In this document: piece after piece, positions 9,527 through 18,698 of the stretch
How positions within the stretch are numbered: position 1 is the first letter of the stretch
How the letters are laid out: every line of letters starts with the position of its first letter
Origin: CAIXSC01 sp046349915
GTDB lineage: Bacteria; Planctomycetota; Planctomycetia; Pirellulales; Pirellulaceae
DNA length: 64,000 nt
Direction: 5' to 3'
Assembly (NCBI GenBank): GCA_046349915.1
Contig: JAXMBL010000003.1
Span: 186,001-250,000, forward strand
Notes under the pieces: generated by a model
Database searches by the model: none
Told to the model about the DNA's origin: nothing
What the model saw: the letters and a program-made list of their open reading frames with translations, nothing else
Program-made: the position numbers and the translations under genes

Positions 9527-11203
9527 TTACGGGCCTACTCGTTCGTACAACTCGCCGCCAAAGTGGAATCCTTTGACTGTCCCTGTATACCGGCCGGCGG
9601 CGTTCTTGTTGAACTCGAAACGCACCTTACGCAGTTCTTCACCGTCGTTAAAGTACGGGTTCGCATCGTCCGTGCGGAAGGTCTCGCTGGTTCCATCGCC
9701 CATCACCTTCCAACTCACATCCGCCTTGTTACGCCAGACGAAAACCGGCGCTTGGCCTGGCTGTGACTCCAGCGTCAGTGTTCCCTCGTGATATTCATTC
9801 TCGACCGGTTTGCGCTGATACCGGCCAGCGATGGCCTGGATCGGCGGCATGGGCGGATTAGATGGAGCAGCCTGAGCGCCTAAGACGGTGGCTTCGTGGT
9901 TTAGTTCTTGGTCAAGCGTGTGGATGACGAGTCGTCCTTGTTCACCATTGACCCACGCGATGCGTTGCGACCGAGGCAACCAGAAACTCACCGCGGAGCG
10001 CTGGATGCGAGCGTTGGAGTGAAACTGAGTCGCTTGGCTGCGACCATCGGCGCCCAGCATGATCGAGACGATTCCCTCGGGCGTGGTTTCGAAACCCGAT
10101 TTCGTCCATTGTTCGCAAGCGACGATGGCTCGTCCGTCCGGCAAGCGGCAGAGGGTCGGACGAATGAAACTCTTATTCTGAGCGGGTCGCGCCAACGTGG
10201 TCAGTGGGTAATTCCCTTGAGCGTGGCGCACATTGTTCCACCAGTCGAACTTCGGGTGCTTGTCGAAGTCGCGGGCGACCTTCATCACTTTGATTTGGCA
10301 ATCGCCATCGGTTCCCAAATCATGACGCGGGGTGCTCCAAAGCCAGCCTTTGCCGCTGGCGAACACCAGGAGATAACTATTCTCCGTCGGCACGATCCCC
10401 GCGATTTGCAACAGTTCTTCCGCCTGATTCGCTCGCGGGATCTCATACACCAGCACAAAATTGGTCCAGCGAAGGTTATTGCCTTCGCGAACCATTTTTG
10501 AGAGCCCGATCCCTTGATCAAAAATCTGCGCCTTGACGAATCCCGTGCCGTCCAGCGCCAAGGCCACCTCGCCCGGATGTTGCTCGCCGCCTTCATTGTA
10601 GGCAGGACTGCCGTCTGAGTTGATGCCGATCAGCGTGCCGGTCGAGTGAATGTCTTCGGCCCTTCCATTACTGTGACCAAACGCCAGCAACAGCTTGCCT
10701 TGATTGAAGAGCATTTGCGAGTTGACGCAACCATCCGATTCGAACCGGAGCGGGTTGATGATGGGCCACTTCGCGCTGTACTCGGCGGAGTTGAGATCCG
10801 CTATTTGCTCAGGCTGATCCGCTCCGGGCGCCAATCGCAGCAAGCGAGCGACGCCGGGACGATAGCCTTGCGCCCACTGAGCTGGAGTCGCTTTCTCTTC
10901 CTTGAACACGGCTACATACCGGTTTCCTTGGCCATCACGGGTAAGTCCGCCGACCAACGAACGATCGTTGGTGAGTTCGATCTGGCGGGTTTGTCCCCAA
11001 TTGGCGCCCGAGAACATCGATAAGACGATGCGGCCCGACGTGGTGTTTCTCCAGGCCACGCTAATCTGGTCGTTGGGGCCCGCGATAGCTTGGATGGCCA
11101 GGGCCATGTCGGGGGCCGCTACGTCGGGCGGGCCGTCCGCAAACAAGGGATGAGCCAGGCAGGCGAGCAGCACTGCCAGGCAAAGGTGGAATCTGAGCTT
11201 CAT
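9527..11203 (-). CDS. Secreted protein of unknown function, beta-propeller-like
   Basis: The start at 11203 gives 558 aa with a clear signal peptide (MKLRFHLCLAVLLACLAHPLFA); the 54-residue in-frame extension upstream lacks any such character. The body (about 30-430) is a series of short strands with Gly/Asp turns and 'W' strand ends ('ISVAWRNTTSGRIVLSMF', 'LPDGRAIVACEQWTKSG'), resembling sialidase or BNR-type propellers, but without Asp-box repeats. The last 110 residues ('IAGRYQRKPVENEYHEGTLTLES') look like a small separate beta domain. I do not recognise a named family. Confidence 0.75.
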   Translation of the reverse strand: MKLRFHLCLAVLLACLAHPLFADGPPDVAAPDMALAIQAIAGPNDQISVAWRNTTSGRIVLSMFSGANWGQTRQIELTNDRSLVGGLTRDGQGNRYVAVFKEEKATPAQWAQGYRPGVARLLRLAPGADQPEQIADLNSAEYSAKWPIINPLRFESDGCVNSQMLFNQGKLLLAFGHSNGRAEDIHSTGTLIGINSDGSPAYNEGGEQHPGEVALALDGTGFVKAQIFDQGIGLSKMVREGNNLRWTNFVLVYEIPRANQAEELLQIAGIVPTENSYLLVFASGKGWLWSTPRHDLGTDGDCQIKVMKVARDFDKHPKFDWWNNVRHAQGNYPLTTLARPAQNKSFIRPTLCRLPDGRAIVACEQWTKSGFETTPEGIVSIMLGADGRSQATQFHSNARIQRSAVSFWLPRSQRIAWVNGEQGRLVIHTLDQELNHEATVLGAQAAPSNPPMPPIQAIAGRYQRKPVENEYHEGTLTLESQPGQAPVFVWRNKADVSWKVMGDGTSETFRTDDANPYFNDGEELRKVRFEFNKNAAGRYTGTVKGFHFGGELYERVGP

Positions 11204-11324
11204 TGCCGGGTTCCTGAGGGTGAAGGGTGCTGTAACTGACAGTAGACACTCTTCTCCCGAAAACCGCGGCTCGTTCCCGCCAAGATTCTGGGAAAAACTT
11301 GGCAGGAAAGTCGGCCCGGCTGCA

Positions 11325-11618
11325 TCAGTCGGCGGCGACCCGCACCAACGCGACTCGGAGACCATTCGTGAAGTCGCGGTTCACACCCGCTCCATGCGGA
11401 CGAAAAGACGAGCGGCACCCCGCTAACGGCGTGAGATAGCCGGCGTCCCGCAGCACTCGAGCTAACTCCCGCATTTGTTCCCCGCCATAGACGGGATTCA
11501 ACTCTTGGGAATCATCGTGATCAGCCGAAATCAGCAAGCAGTATTCGGTAGCTTGGGCAATCGACGCCTGGACAAGGGCGGCGATTAGCGCGAGGAGCAA
11601 GATTAGTTTGGGGAACAT
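11325..11618 (-). pseudogene. Remnant: caspase-like start joined to FGE/SUMF1-like end
   Basis: A 97-aa frame with signal peptide (MFPKLILLLALIAALVQASIAQA) continues as 'EYCLLISADHDDSQELNPVYGGEQMRELARVLRDAGY'. This resembles the first strand and helix of peptidase C14 caspase-like domains. It then switches abruptly to 'CRSSFRPHGAGVNRDFTNGLRVALVRV', which looks like the end of a formylglycine-generating-enzyme (SUMF1/EgtB) domain. The catalytic His/Cys of the caspase and the whole FGE core are missing. I infer a large in-frame internal deletion of a longer caspase-FGE protein. It could also be a small functional secreted protein. Confidence 0.5.
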
Positions 11619-11711
11619 ATCGGCGGACTCTCTATAGGTTGATCGCGGACAGCGGGAATCCGTTACCGGGTTCCACTTACCAGCGCATCGCATCATAGCA
11701 TCGAGTGCGAT

Positions 11712-14700
11712 TCAAGGATTCACCTGTTTCCAAAGCTGAACCCACTGGGAAGTGGTCAATGGGCTAAGACTACCGTGCTCGATTTTACGAGCAGCCGCAA
11801 GTTCGGCGATACTCGTCATCTCTTCGATACTTCTGTCGTGGGGCGCCAACAAGCTGGCGAGATCAAGTATTCGCAGCCCCTGGTGATCGCACGAGTAGAT
11901 CTTGCCGCCGTCGCGCGATAATACAACGCTATGGGAATACTGACCGTCGCCTTGTGCGTTGCTCAGTCGAATCGGCGGCGCCAAGGGTTGGCCCGTGTTC
12001 AACTCCCACACGTGTACTTCTTGCGGCACGCCGCGGAGAGCTACCACGGCATGGCGACCGTCCGCTGTGATGTCGATACTCCAAATCTCATTCGCATGCG
12101 GCATGGGCGGCGCCGCGAGTCGACCTTCCCGCCAATCCCAGTAGCGAGCTTGGCCGTCTTTGCTGCCGGTCAAGAGACGCTGTCCATCGGGACTGAAACA
12201 AAGACAAAACAACCCGTAATGGTCGCCCGAGTGAGGGAGAGGTGGAGAGAGAGCAGCGCCTGTCTCAAGGCTCCATACTTGAGCCGCGTTCAATCCATTC
12301 ACCGCCGTGGCGAGCATCTTGCCATCGGCCGAAATGGCAAAGCCGCGACAAGGGCCGCCTGCGAGCACCGGTGCGATCGCCGGAAAACGCGGCTCCAAAG
12401 AGTCGGCATCGAGTACGTGAATGAGTTCCTCTTGCGTAAGCACCACTAAGGAATTGCCCTGAGGAGTGTATTCCACTCGCAATCGGCCATCCGCCTGCGT
12501 GATCGGCGCAGCCAGTTTCCGCGAGCCGTCCTGCTTGCCCGTGCGAGCATCAAACACCAGTACTTCGCCTGAAGCACAGAGAATCGCCACCTGGGTGTCG
12601 CGAGGTCCACGAGCGGCGATGGTGGCCGCGGCGCTGGGCAGCGAGACCATTTCACCTCGCAATTCACCGGTCTCTATGTCCCAAAAACCTAACTTGCCGT
12701 TTCGCGACACTCTTTTCTGGGTCAAGACGGCCAGCAATCGGTTTTCGTCGCAGATGCAGGAGTCGGCGAGAAAGAGGCTCAAATCAATCGGTGTTCCCAC
12801 GGGTTCGCCCGTATGAGCATCCAAGATCGTCACTCGCTGAAAACCCGTGCGCGCGTCCGCTTGGGCCGACTCGTGCGTTAATCCTGGCGCCAGTAGAGAA
12901 CCATCGGAACTCATACGAGCTCGTCGTCCCCAGGGGGCGACTTCCTTCACCAGATGTTCCGTCCGAGGAATTCGCCAGATCCTCACAAGGCCATCGTACT
13001 GCACCGTTGCGAAGTGCTGACCGTCGCTCGTCCAAGCACAACGTTCCACCGATGAACTATGGGGCAGGGCGGCGACCAGTCGATGGTCCTTGGGCGACCA
13101 TAGTTGGCTGGATTGGTCGACGCTGGCGGTGACTAACCATTCCCCTTGAGGCGAGAAGGCTAAGTCCGCGACGTAATTCGTATGCGATAAGTAATCGCCC
13201 GCGACCTGAGGTGTTGCGAGTTCGCGGATTTCAGGTCCATTGTATCCACCCACGGCGAACCAGCCGCCGGTCGTCGACAACACCACTCGCGAAGGCGACT
13301 TGGGACGAACCGTGGTAACTCCTGACTCAAGGGGCATGCCCGATTCGACATTAAACCAAGTTAATTCTCCATCAGCGGATATTGTCAACAAGGTTTGGTC
13401 GTCGTCCAGGAAGATCGGCGGTGATGGCAGAGCAGGACAGTGAGGCAGCGTGTGAAGGAGAGGAGCTTCGGCCTGCGAATCAGCCAACGCATGAAGCCTG
13501 AGTTGGCCATCCGCGCGACCGATGGCCAGACAAGTTGCCGCGCGGTTAAAGACCATGGAGTGGACGATGGGGCCGGGCCGAATCCGGACGGTCGAGAACT
13601 TCTGTTCCATCATGTCCCAGATATAGATGCCGCGTCCCGCGGTCGCGAGGTAACGGCCGTCAGAGCTGAATTGAAGATTAATGACCTGCCCGATGTCGCG
13701 TTGCTCGAGTACCAGAGTGCCTTCGGGAAACTTTCGAACCTCCAAGCCGCAAGAACGAGATTCAGAGGGCGATGGATCGTTCTCGTCACGGGGAATCGCC
13801 GCGGGGTAGCCTATCGCCAACAACGTCCCATCGGGGCTCAATTGACAGGACTTTACCTGAGACAGCTCGGCGGCCCAGGGGAGCAAGAAGTCATCGCGCC
13901 AACGCCAAACGGCGAGGGAAGAGTCGAAGCGCAGGACCAAGTGTTCTCCACGGGCCTGAAACGCGATCTCCTGGATGCCTGCGTCAAGTTGATGGGCGGC
14001 GACGGGCAAGACCATCCGTTGAAACCAATTCGAGGCTCGAATTCGGGCGTCGGCGGAGCGTCGAGCATCTTCGGCTTCGTCCGCTTGTTTCGCGGACGCG
14101 GCGAACCAGAGGACCGCACCGGCGTGATCTTCTTGCTTGGCGGCGATCAGTCCGTGCGCGGTCTGCATGTCCGCGAGCGCGACGAGTGCTCGGCGTCGCT
14201 CGATACTCTCCGCTTTGCTCGCCGCAACCGCCTGATTCTTGGCCTCCAACGCCTCGCGCTTCAAGTTCTCTTGGTGAAGGGCGACGAAAACCGCGACGAT
14301 CCCCGCGATGGTGGTGATGCCAATCAGTGTGCTCGCAAGTCCCACTTGCCAGCGTCGAGCCGCTCGTTCCGCTCGCGCTTTCGCTTCCGCTTCGGCCGCC
14401 GTATGGAGCGCCTGTTCGGCACGAGCCGCTTCGGCGGCGCGCTCAACCTCCACCGCGCGAAGCCGTGACTCGACACTAGTCAAATACCCGTTGATACGTT
14501 CCGCGACGACTCCTGCGTCGAGTGGACGTTCGCTGATCTCGATCGCCAAACAATCGCGAGTCAGCGTCAAAAGCTCGGGGTCGGCGCCCGAGGCGTTCAG
14601 TCGCTCGCGGCAATCATGCAACAAACCATTCTCGGCCAACCGCAGGAGCTCGCGAGTGTTGGGGCCCACGTAGGGTGGTTTGCCTGTCAAGATTTGACAG

Positions 14701-14732
14701 AGAATAGCGCCGAGACCAAAGACGTCCGACTG
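11712..14732 (-). pseudogene. Ser/Thr kinase-WD40 gene, 3' part, separated by IS66
   Basis: This is the downstream portion of the kinase gene interrupted by the IS. It resumes at 'QSDVFGLGAILCQILTGKPPYVG', the end of the kinase domain. A kinase tail, a coiled coil rich in Ala/Glu, one membrane helix ('VGLASTLIGITTIAGIVAVFVALH') and about 700 residues of WD40 repeats follow ('CLCFSPDGQRLLTGSKDGQARYWDWREG'). Joining it to the 5' part at the duplicated target restores one frame of 1337 aa. A GTG at 14790-14792, inside the IS end and overlapping the last IS gene by 10 nt, opens a 1026-aa frame through this part, so the WD40 half might still be translated. No kinase activity can result from this piece. 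Confidence 0.88.
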
Positions 14733-14782
14733 GTGAGCGTTGCATCCGCGACGTAGGTGGAGTCGGCTACGGGCGGACGGCG

Positions 14783-15067
14783 TCAGTACCACGCTCTGAG
14801 GGAGCCCTTGCCGGACTCCAGGATGAACTCAAGTCGCTCGCAGAGGTCGTGCGCGTCCTCATCGTCGCAGTCGAGCTTGACGATGGCGTGGTTCAGATCG
14901 CCGATCAGCCAATCCAGATCGACTCGCGTCAGCTTGATCGTCGCGACTTCAACGTCTGGCGCAAGTGCCTCGAGTTGATCCTGAACATCGGGAGTGGCGT
15001 TCCACTTCCGCAGCACGGCGCGTTCATGAGGAAGCAGTTGCACACGGATGTCAGAACGTTGCGTCAT
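14783..15067 (-). CDS. Small accessory protein of the IS66 element
   Basis: A 94-aa protein lies inside the element, 30 bp downstream of the transposase gene, and ends 32 bp before the inner edge of the left inverted repeat. It is acidic in its second half ('KLDCDDEDAHDLCERLEFILESG') and mostly helical, and has no motif that I recognise. Its position in a compact transposon suggests a real gene rather than chance, but its function is unknown. Its stop overlaps the GTG that opens the interrupted kinase remnant. Confidence 0.6.
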   Translation of the reverse strand: MTQRSDIRVQLLPHERAVLRKWNATPDVQDQLEALAPDVEVATIKLTRVDLDWLIGDLNHAIVKLDCDDEDAHDLCERLEFILESGKGSLRAWY

Positions 15068-15097
15068 GGTAGAGGATTCCAGTGGGCGTTACGGGAA

Positions 15098-16747
15098 TCA
15101 CGCGGCGCGACGTCGACGCTCCTCGCGTTTTTCGCGAGCGCGCAGCGCGCGATCGTGGGCTTCCTGCACGCGTTGGGGAAGATGATGTTGAGGGTGCTCG
15201 GTGATCCAATGGTCGGGCAACAACGACTCCAGTTCGTCGTCTGTCGTAGTTGGTAAGCGAGCATAGACGTCTTGCAGGTACGCGAACGGATCGATGTGCA
15301 ATCGGTTGCAGGTCTTAGTCAGCGTGAACAACTTCGCCGCCGTATGGCCCGCCGCGGCACGCCCCAAGAAGAGCCAAGCCTTGCGTCCCAGAATCGGAAA
15401 TTTGAGTGCTCTTTCAGCGGCGTTATTGTCCAGCGGAACATCGCCTGATTCTAAGAAACGCAAGAAGGAAGGCCAGCGGTCCAGCAAGTAGTTAATCGCG
15501 CCCAACAACTTGTCCTTGGGCAATCTAGTCTGCCGCGTCTCCTCCAGCCAACGGTGGAACTCTTCCACGATCGGCTTCGATTGTTCCTGTCGAGCGGAGA
15601 GTCGCAGCGCGGAGTCGGCCGCTCGATAACGATCCTCGATGTCGAAGAGTTGTTGGAAGTAGCGCATGGCCCGTTTCGTGAGCGTGGTCGGGCCTTGCTT
15701 GTGACAAGCTTCAAAGCCACGACGCGCGTGAATCCAGCACGTGGCTTTCAAGACTCCGGGCCAGAGCTTGCCGATCCGTTCGTAAGCGATATAGGCGTCG
15801 GCAACCAAGTACCCTTGAAATCCCTGGAGAAACGCTTCGGGACCGACGCAACTACGACTCGAGGTGTAGACAAAACAGTCGTAGGGATGCCGCGCGTCGC
15901 CCACCCCGGCCCAGAGGTAACCAGTGAGCGTCTGGCCCTCGTCACACAGTTCTTGTACGTAGGTCTCGTCCACATGGAGAACTGTGGACTGTCGGATGCA
16001 ATGCCACATCAGATCGACCAGCCGTGTGACGCCCTGCGCCACTTCTCGCATCCAACGCCATTGCGTACTGCGTTCGATGCGGTAGCCCGCTCGCCCCGTG
16101 ATGTCTTCCAGACGGTAATAGGGCAGGTGATCGGCAAAGCGAGACACGGTCAAATAGGCCAAGAGACTTGGGCTGGCAAACGACTTGATCAAACACACGG
16201 GGCGTGGCGCGGTGGCAACCACTGATTGCTCGTCCTCTCGGTCGAGCACGATTACTTCCAGATACTGCTCAATGACCTTGAACTGCATGGGGATCACCTC
16301 CAAGAGTTCGCCGATCTGCTTGAAGAAGCGACGAGCGCGTGGATTGTCCCGCATCTCGACGGGGATCTCCTCGGGCTTGAGGTAGATGAGCCGCTGCTCT
16401 CGCGGCATGCACTCGGGAAACTTGCGTCGCCGGCGACCACGACTCGTTCGCTTCTTCTTCTCCTCCTGCTGCTGCGGCGGTGGCGACTGTTCTGTCGCGG
16501 CGGCGTTAGACGGGTCGGTGGGAGGCTCGGCGGCGGGCGAGTTCGGCGGCGAGTCGTCGATGAATCTCTCGCGGCGCGAGCCAAAGAGTTCCCGTTTGAG
16601 AAGGGCGTTGTCCGCCGCGAGTTGTTCCAACTTCAGTTGCAGCTCGGTAATCGTCGCTTGTTGCGTCCTCACGATAGCCTCTAACTGCCTAATCCGTTCG
16701 TGGCAGGCGGCCAGGCTCGTGGGTAGAGGGTCGTGAGGTGAACTCAT
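15098..16747 (-). CDS. tnpC: IS66 family transposase (TnpC)
   Basis: The ATG at 16747 gives 549 aa. Residues 10-60 form a leucine-zipper-like coiled coil (ITELQLKLEQLAADNALLKRELFG), followed by a basic SRRERF motif as in other IS66 transposases. A Pro/Gln/Lys-rich linker follows, then the catalytic region with candidate DDE residues: D in 'VLHVDETYVQ', D in 'YLVADAYIAY' and E in 'NNAAERALK'. The small C-terminal domain typical of the family ends in 'LPDHWITEHP'. The first in-frame start (16825) would add 26 unlikely residues. It appears intact and is the third gene of the element. Confidence 0.95.
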   Translation of the reverse strand: MSSPHDPLPTSLAACHERIRQLEAIVRTQQATITELQLKLEQLAADNALLKRELFGSRRERFIDDSPPNSPAAEPPTDPSNAAATEQSPPPQQQEEKKKRTSRGRRRRKFPECMPREQRLIYLKPEEIPVEMRDNPRARRFFKQIGELLEVIPMQFKVIEQYLEVIVLDREDEQSVVATAPRPVCLIKSFASPSLLAYLTVSRFADHLPYYRLEDITGRAGYRIERSTQWRWMREVAQGVTRLVDLMWHCIRQSTVLHVDETYVQELCDEGQTLTGYLWAGVGDARHPYDCFVYTSSRSCVGPEAFLQGFQGYLVADAYIAYERIGKLWPGVLKATCWIHARRGFEACHKQGPTTLTKRAMRYFQQLFDIEDRYRAADSALRLSARQEQSKPIVEEFHRWLEETRQTRLPKDKLLGAINYLLDRWPSFLRFLESGDVPLDNNAAERALKFPILGRKAWLFLGRAAAGHTAAKLFTLTKTCNRLHIDPFAYLQDVYARLPTTTDDELESLLPDHWITEHPQHHLPQRVQEAHDRALRAREKREERRRRAA

Positions 16748-16846
16748 ACGCAAGCCCGTCCATGGGAATGACGTTGCGTACTGGGAATATTCAGATCTCG
16801 CGCGCAACGCAAGATCGATTCGCAAGCTCTTTCCAGAAAACCGCGA

Positions 16847-17206
16847 CTACTTCGCTAGCTGAAACCGAGGTCGTTGACGAACCGAAGAGAGGTCAATGCC
16901 GTCCAGGATTAGCGATAGCTGGGATCGCGTGAGCTCGCGAGCTGCTTGGTCATGGAGATTCTCCTGCGGTGGAAATTGATAGGTGCCCTTCTGAAGTTGC
17001 TGATACCAGATGCAATAGCCGACTTGTCCCCAGTACAGAATCTTGACTCGATCGCGACGTCGATTGAAGAACACAAACAAACTTCCCGAGAGCGGATCTT
17101 GTCCCATGGCGGACTCGATGATGGCCACTAAACCGTCGAAGCTCTTCTTCATGTCAACGGTCTCGCTGCAGAGAAACACGCGAACTTGGGGAGCGAGTGT
17201 AATCAT
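16847..17206 (-). CDS. tnpB: IS66 Orf2-like accessory protein (TnpB)
   Basis: This 119-aa protein of the IS66 Orf2 family has the family landmarks 'MKKSFDGLVAIIESAMGQDPLSGSLFVFFNRRRDRVKILYW' and 'KGTYQFPP'. It is required with TnpA and TnpC for IS66 transposition in studied elements, though its biochemical job is unclear. The start overlaps the end of tnpA by 4 bp (ATGA), so translation is coupled. Confidence 0.95.
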   Translation of the reverse strand: MITLAPQVRVFLCSETVDMKKSFDGLVAIIESAMGQDPLSGSLFVFFNRRRDRVKILYWGQVGYCIWYQQLQKGTYQFPPQENLHDQAARELTRSQLSLILDGIDLSSVRQRPRFQLAK

Positions 17207-17574
17207 GTGACGACTCGCTTATCCAAGGCCTCGAGTACGACCTGCAGATCCTGGGCGCTGACGGCCCCGACCAACCGCACCCGACAACCAGTCGGATGGA
17301 GAATCTCCAGCTTCGCGCGTGGCGAGCCGCCGAGCAAACCCATGGGCAGGAACAAGCCCGAGCCGTCTTGGACCGACGGTCGCGACGCTACGCTCGACGC
17401 ATTATCAACCACTGGCCGAGTCGCCGCGGCGAACCGCTTACGCCACTGGTAAAAGGACTGTTCCGACACGCCCTCCGCACCGCAGAACTGCCGCACCGAC
17501 AGTCCACTCCCAGCGTGCCTCGCCAACAACTCACGCCAAAACCGCTCCCGCTTCGTACTCGACCTGCCTGTCAT
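17203..17574 (-). CDS. tnpA: IS66 TnpA-like DNA-binding protein
   Basis: The ATG at 17574 gives 123 aa. The N-terminal half is a helix-turn-helix of the IS66/IS3 Orf1 type: 'FWRELLARHAGSGLSVRQFCGAEGVSEQSFYQWRKRF'. The second half is a small beta region ending 'VLEALDKRVVT'. It is the first gene of the element on the transcribed strand and overlaps tnpB by 4 bp. A longer frame from 17646 would start inside the inverted repeat and is less likely. Confidence 0.88.
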   Translation of the reverse strand: MTGRSSTKRERFWRELLARHAGSGLSVRQFCGAEGVSEQSFYQWRKRFAAATRPVVDNASSVASRPSVQDGSGLFLPMGLLGGSPRAKLEILHPTGCRVRLVGAVSAQDLQVVLEALDKRVVT

Positions 17575-17653
17575 CGGTTGTTCCCCCTGGTGAAGAAAGT
17601 AAAACTTCTTCACCCTACCAACCGACTCAAGACGCCGCGGATGCAACGCTCAC

Positions 17654-18655
17654 GTCCGACTGAGTGTTGACTCGCGATATCTCACCGCGAGCCTGCTCGG
17701 GCGGCATGTAAGCGGGAGTGCCAATGACGCTGCCCATCAGCGTCTCGCTGGCGAGTGGTTCGGTCTTTCCCGAACCGCTGCCTCGTTGAACTCGTACCAA
17801 GGGCGATTGAGCAGTGGCGGTGGAGGCGGTGGTTGGCGATGCCGTGAGCGCTTTCGCCAACCCCCAGTCCATGACCTGCACCTCGCCAAACGCGCCCACC
17901 ATGATGTTACTAGGCTTCAGATCGCGATGGATCACTCCGCGACTGTGCGCGTAGGCCAGTGTCTCGCAGATCTGTTTGAAGATGCTCAGAAATCTCAGAC
18001 GCTGGTCCTCGACGGACGAGCGCGCCGCTAATAGGGCGGAGAGCGTCTCGCCTTGGACTAGCTTCATGCTGAAGTAAGGGCGAGCGTCCGCGAATCGTCC
18101 CATCTCGTAGACCGGCGCTACGCCTGGATGTTGCAACTGGCCGCCTATCCGCGCTTCGTCGACGAAACGTTGAATCACGTCGGGGTTGCGAGCATGCTCG
18201 GGCAAGAGCACCTTGATGGCCAGCTCGCGGTCGAGGTCGGTGTCTCGCCCTCGGAGGACAAGCCCCATGCCGCCGCGAGCGATTTCTCCTTGCACTTCAT
18301 AGCGTGAATCGGGAGATGACTCCTTAACTCGCCGTGATTCGTTAGTGGGCGAGGATGTCTGGGATGACGGCGAGCTGGGAGGCGCGAATCGCTGCTGGAT
18401 CAAATCACGGAACTCAGGGAATTGCTGGGAATATTCCGCAATCGAGCAGTCGAGTCCGCGACGATGACGATAATCTTGGTCCAAATCGAGCAGGCAGAGG
18501 AAGGCTCGCTCGCGTTCCTCGAGGGATTTCCATTCGGACAAGAAGTACGAAAGATCAGGCGGGCCGCCCTGTTTCCACGCCGCTTCGAATCGATCGCAAC
18601 AGTCGTCGATCCGATCCATGAGCGAATCTGTCGTTGATCGTCCGCTCTCGTCCAT
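17654..18655 (-). pseudogene. Ser/Thr protein kinase-WD40 gene, 5' part, cut by IS66
   Basis: The first 334 codons of the interrupted gene encode an N-terminal Asp/Glu-rich region, then a Hanks-type kinase domain from about residue 118. The Gly loop is 'GEIARGGMGLVLRG', the ATP lysine is in 'ELAIKVLLPE', the catalytic loop is 'HRDLKPSN' and the metal-binding DFG is replaced by DWG. The activation segment ends 'GTPAYMPPEQARGE'. The frame then runs into the IS and stops at 17627. The insertion falls just after the APE region, so subdomains IX-XI and all WD40 repeats are lost. The fragment lacks the C-lobe core and is very probably inactive. Confidence 0.9.
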
Positions 18656-18698
18656 ACGAGGTTCTCCCAGGTGGCCGAGCGTCAGCTAGATACGGGCA

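Larger units (their letters stand above)
14733..17653 (-). mobile_element. IS66-family insertion sequence, complete
   Basis: The element is 2921 bp with terminal inverted repeats of at least 18 identical bases, GTGAGCGTTGCATCCGCG, at 14733-14750 and (inverted) 17636-17653. The sequence GTCCGACTG flanks it on both sides (14724-14732 and 17654-17662). This is a target duplication of 8-9 bp; IS66 elements usually make 8, so one base may be shared by chance. Genes on the minus strand follow the IS66 order tnpA, tnpB, tnpC, plus a short extra gene. The perfect repeats, intact genes and restored host frame indicate a recent insertion. It disrupts a kinase-WD40 gene. Confidence 0.95.

Noticed and set aside
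9278..9576. Reading frames rich in 'VIGHWSL' repeats
   Set aside because: They are translations of the (CATTGGT) repeat in two frames; the repeat has no stop codon in those frames and no other coding feature.
15554..16684. Forward-strand frames within the IS66 transposase
   Set aside because: They are the complementary frames of tnpC, with no domain of their own.
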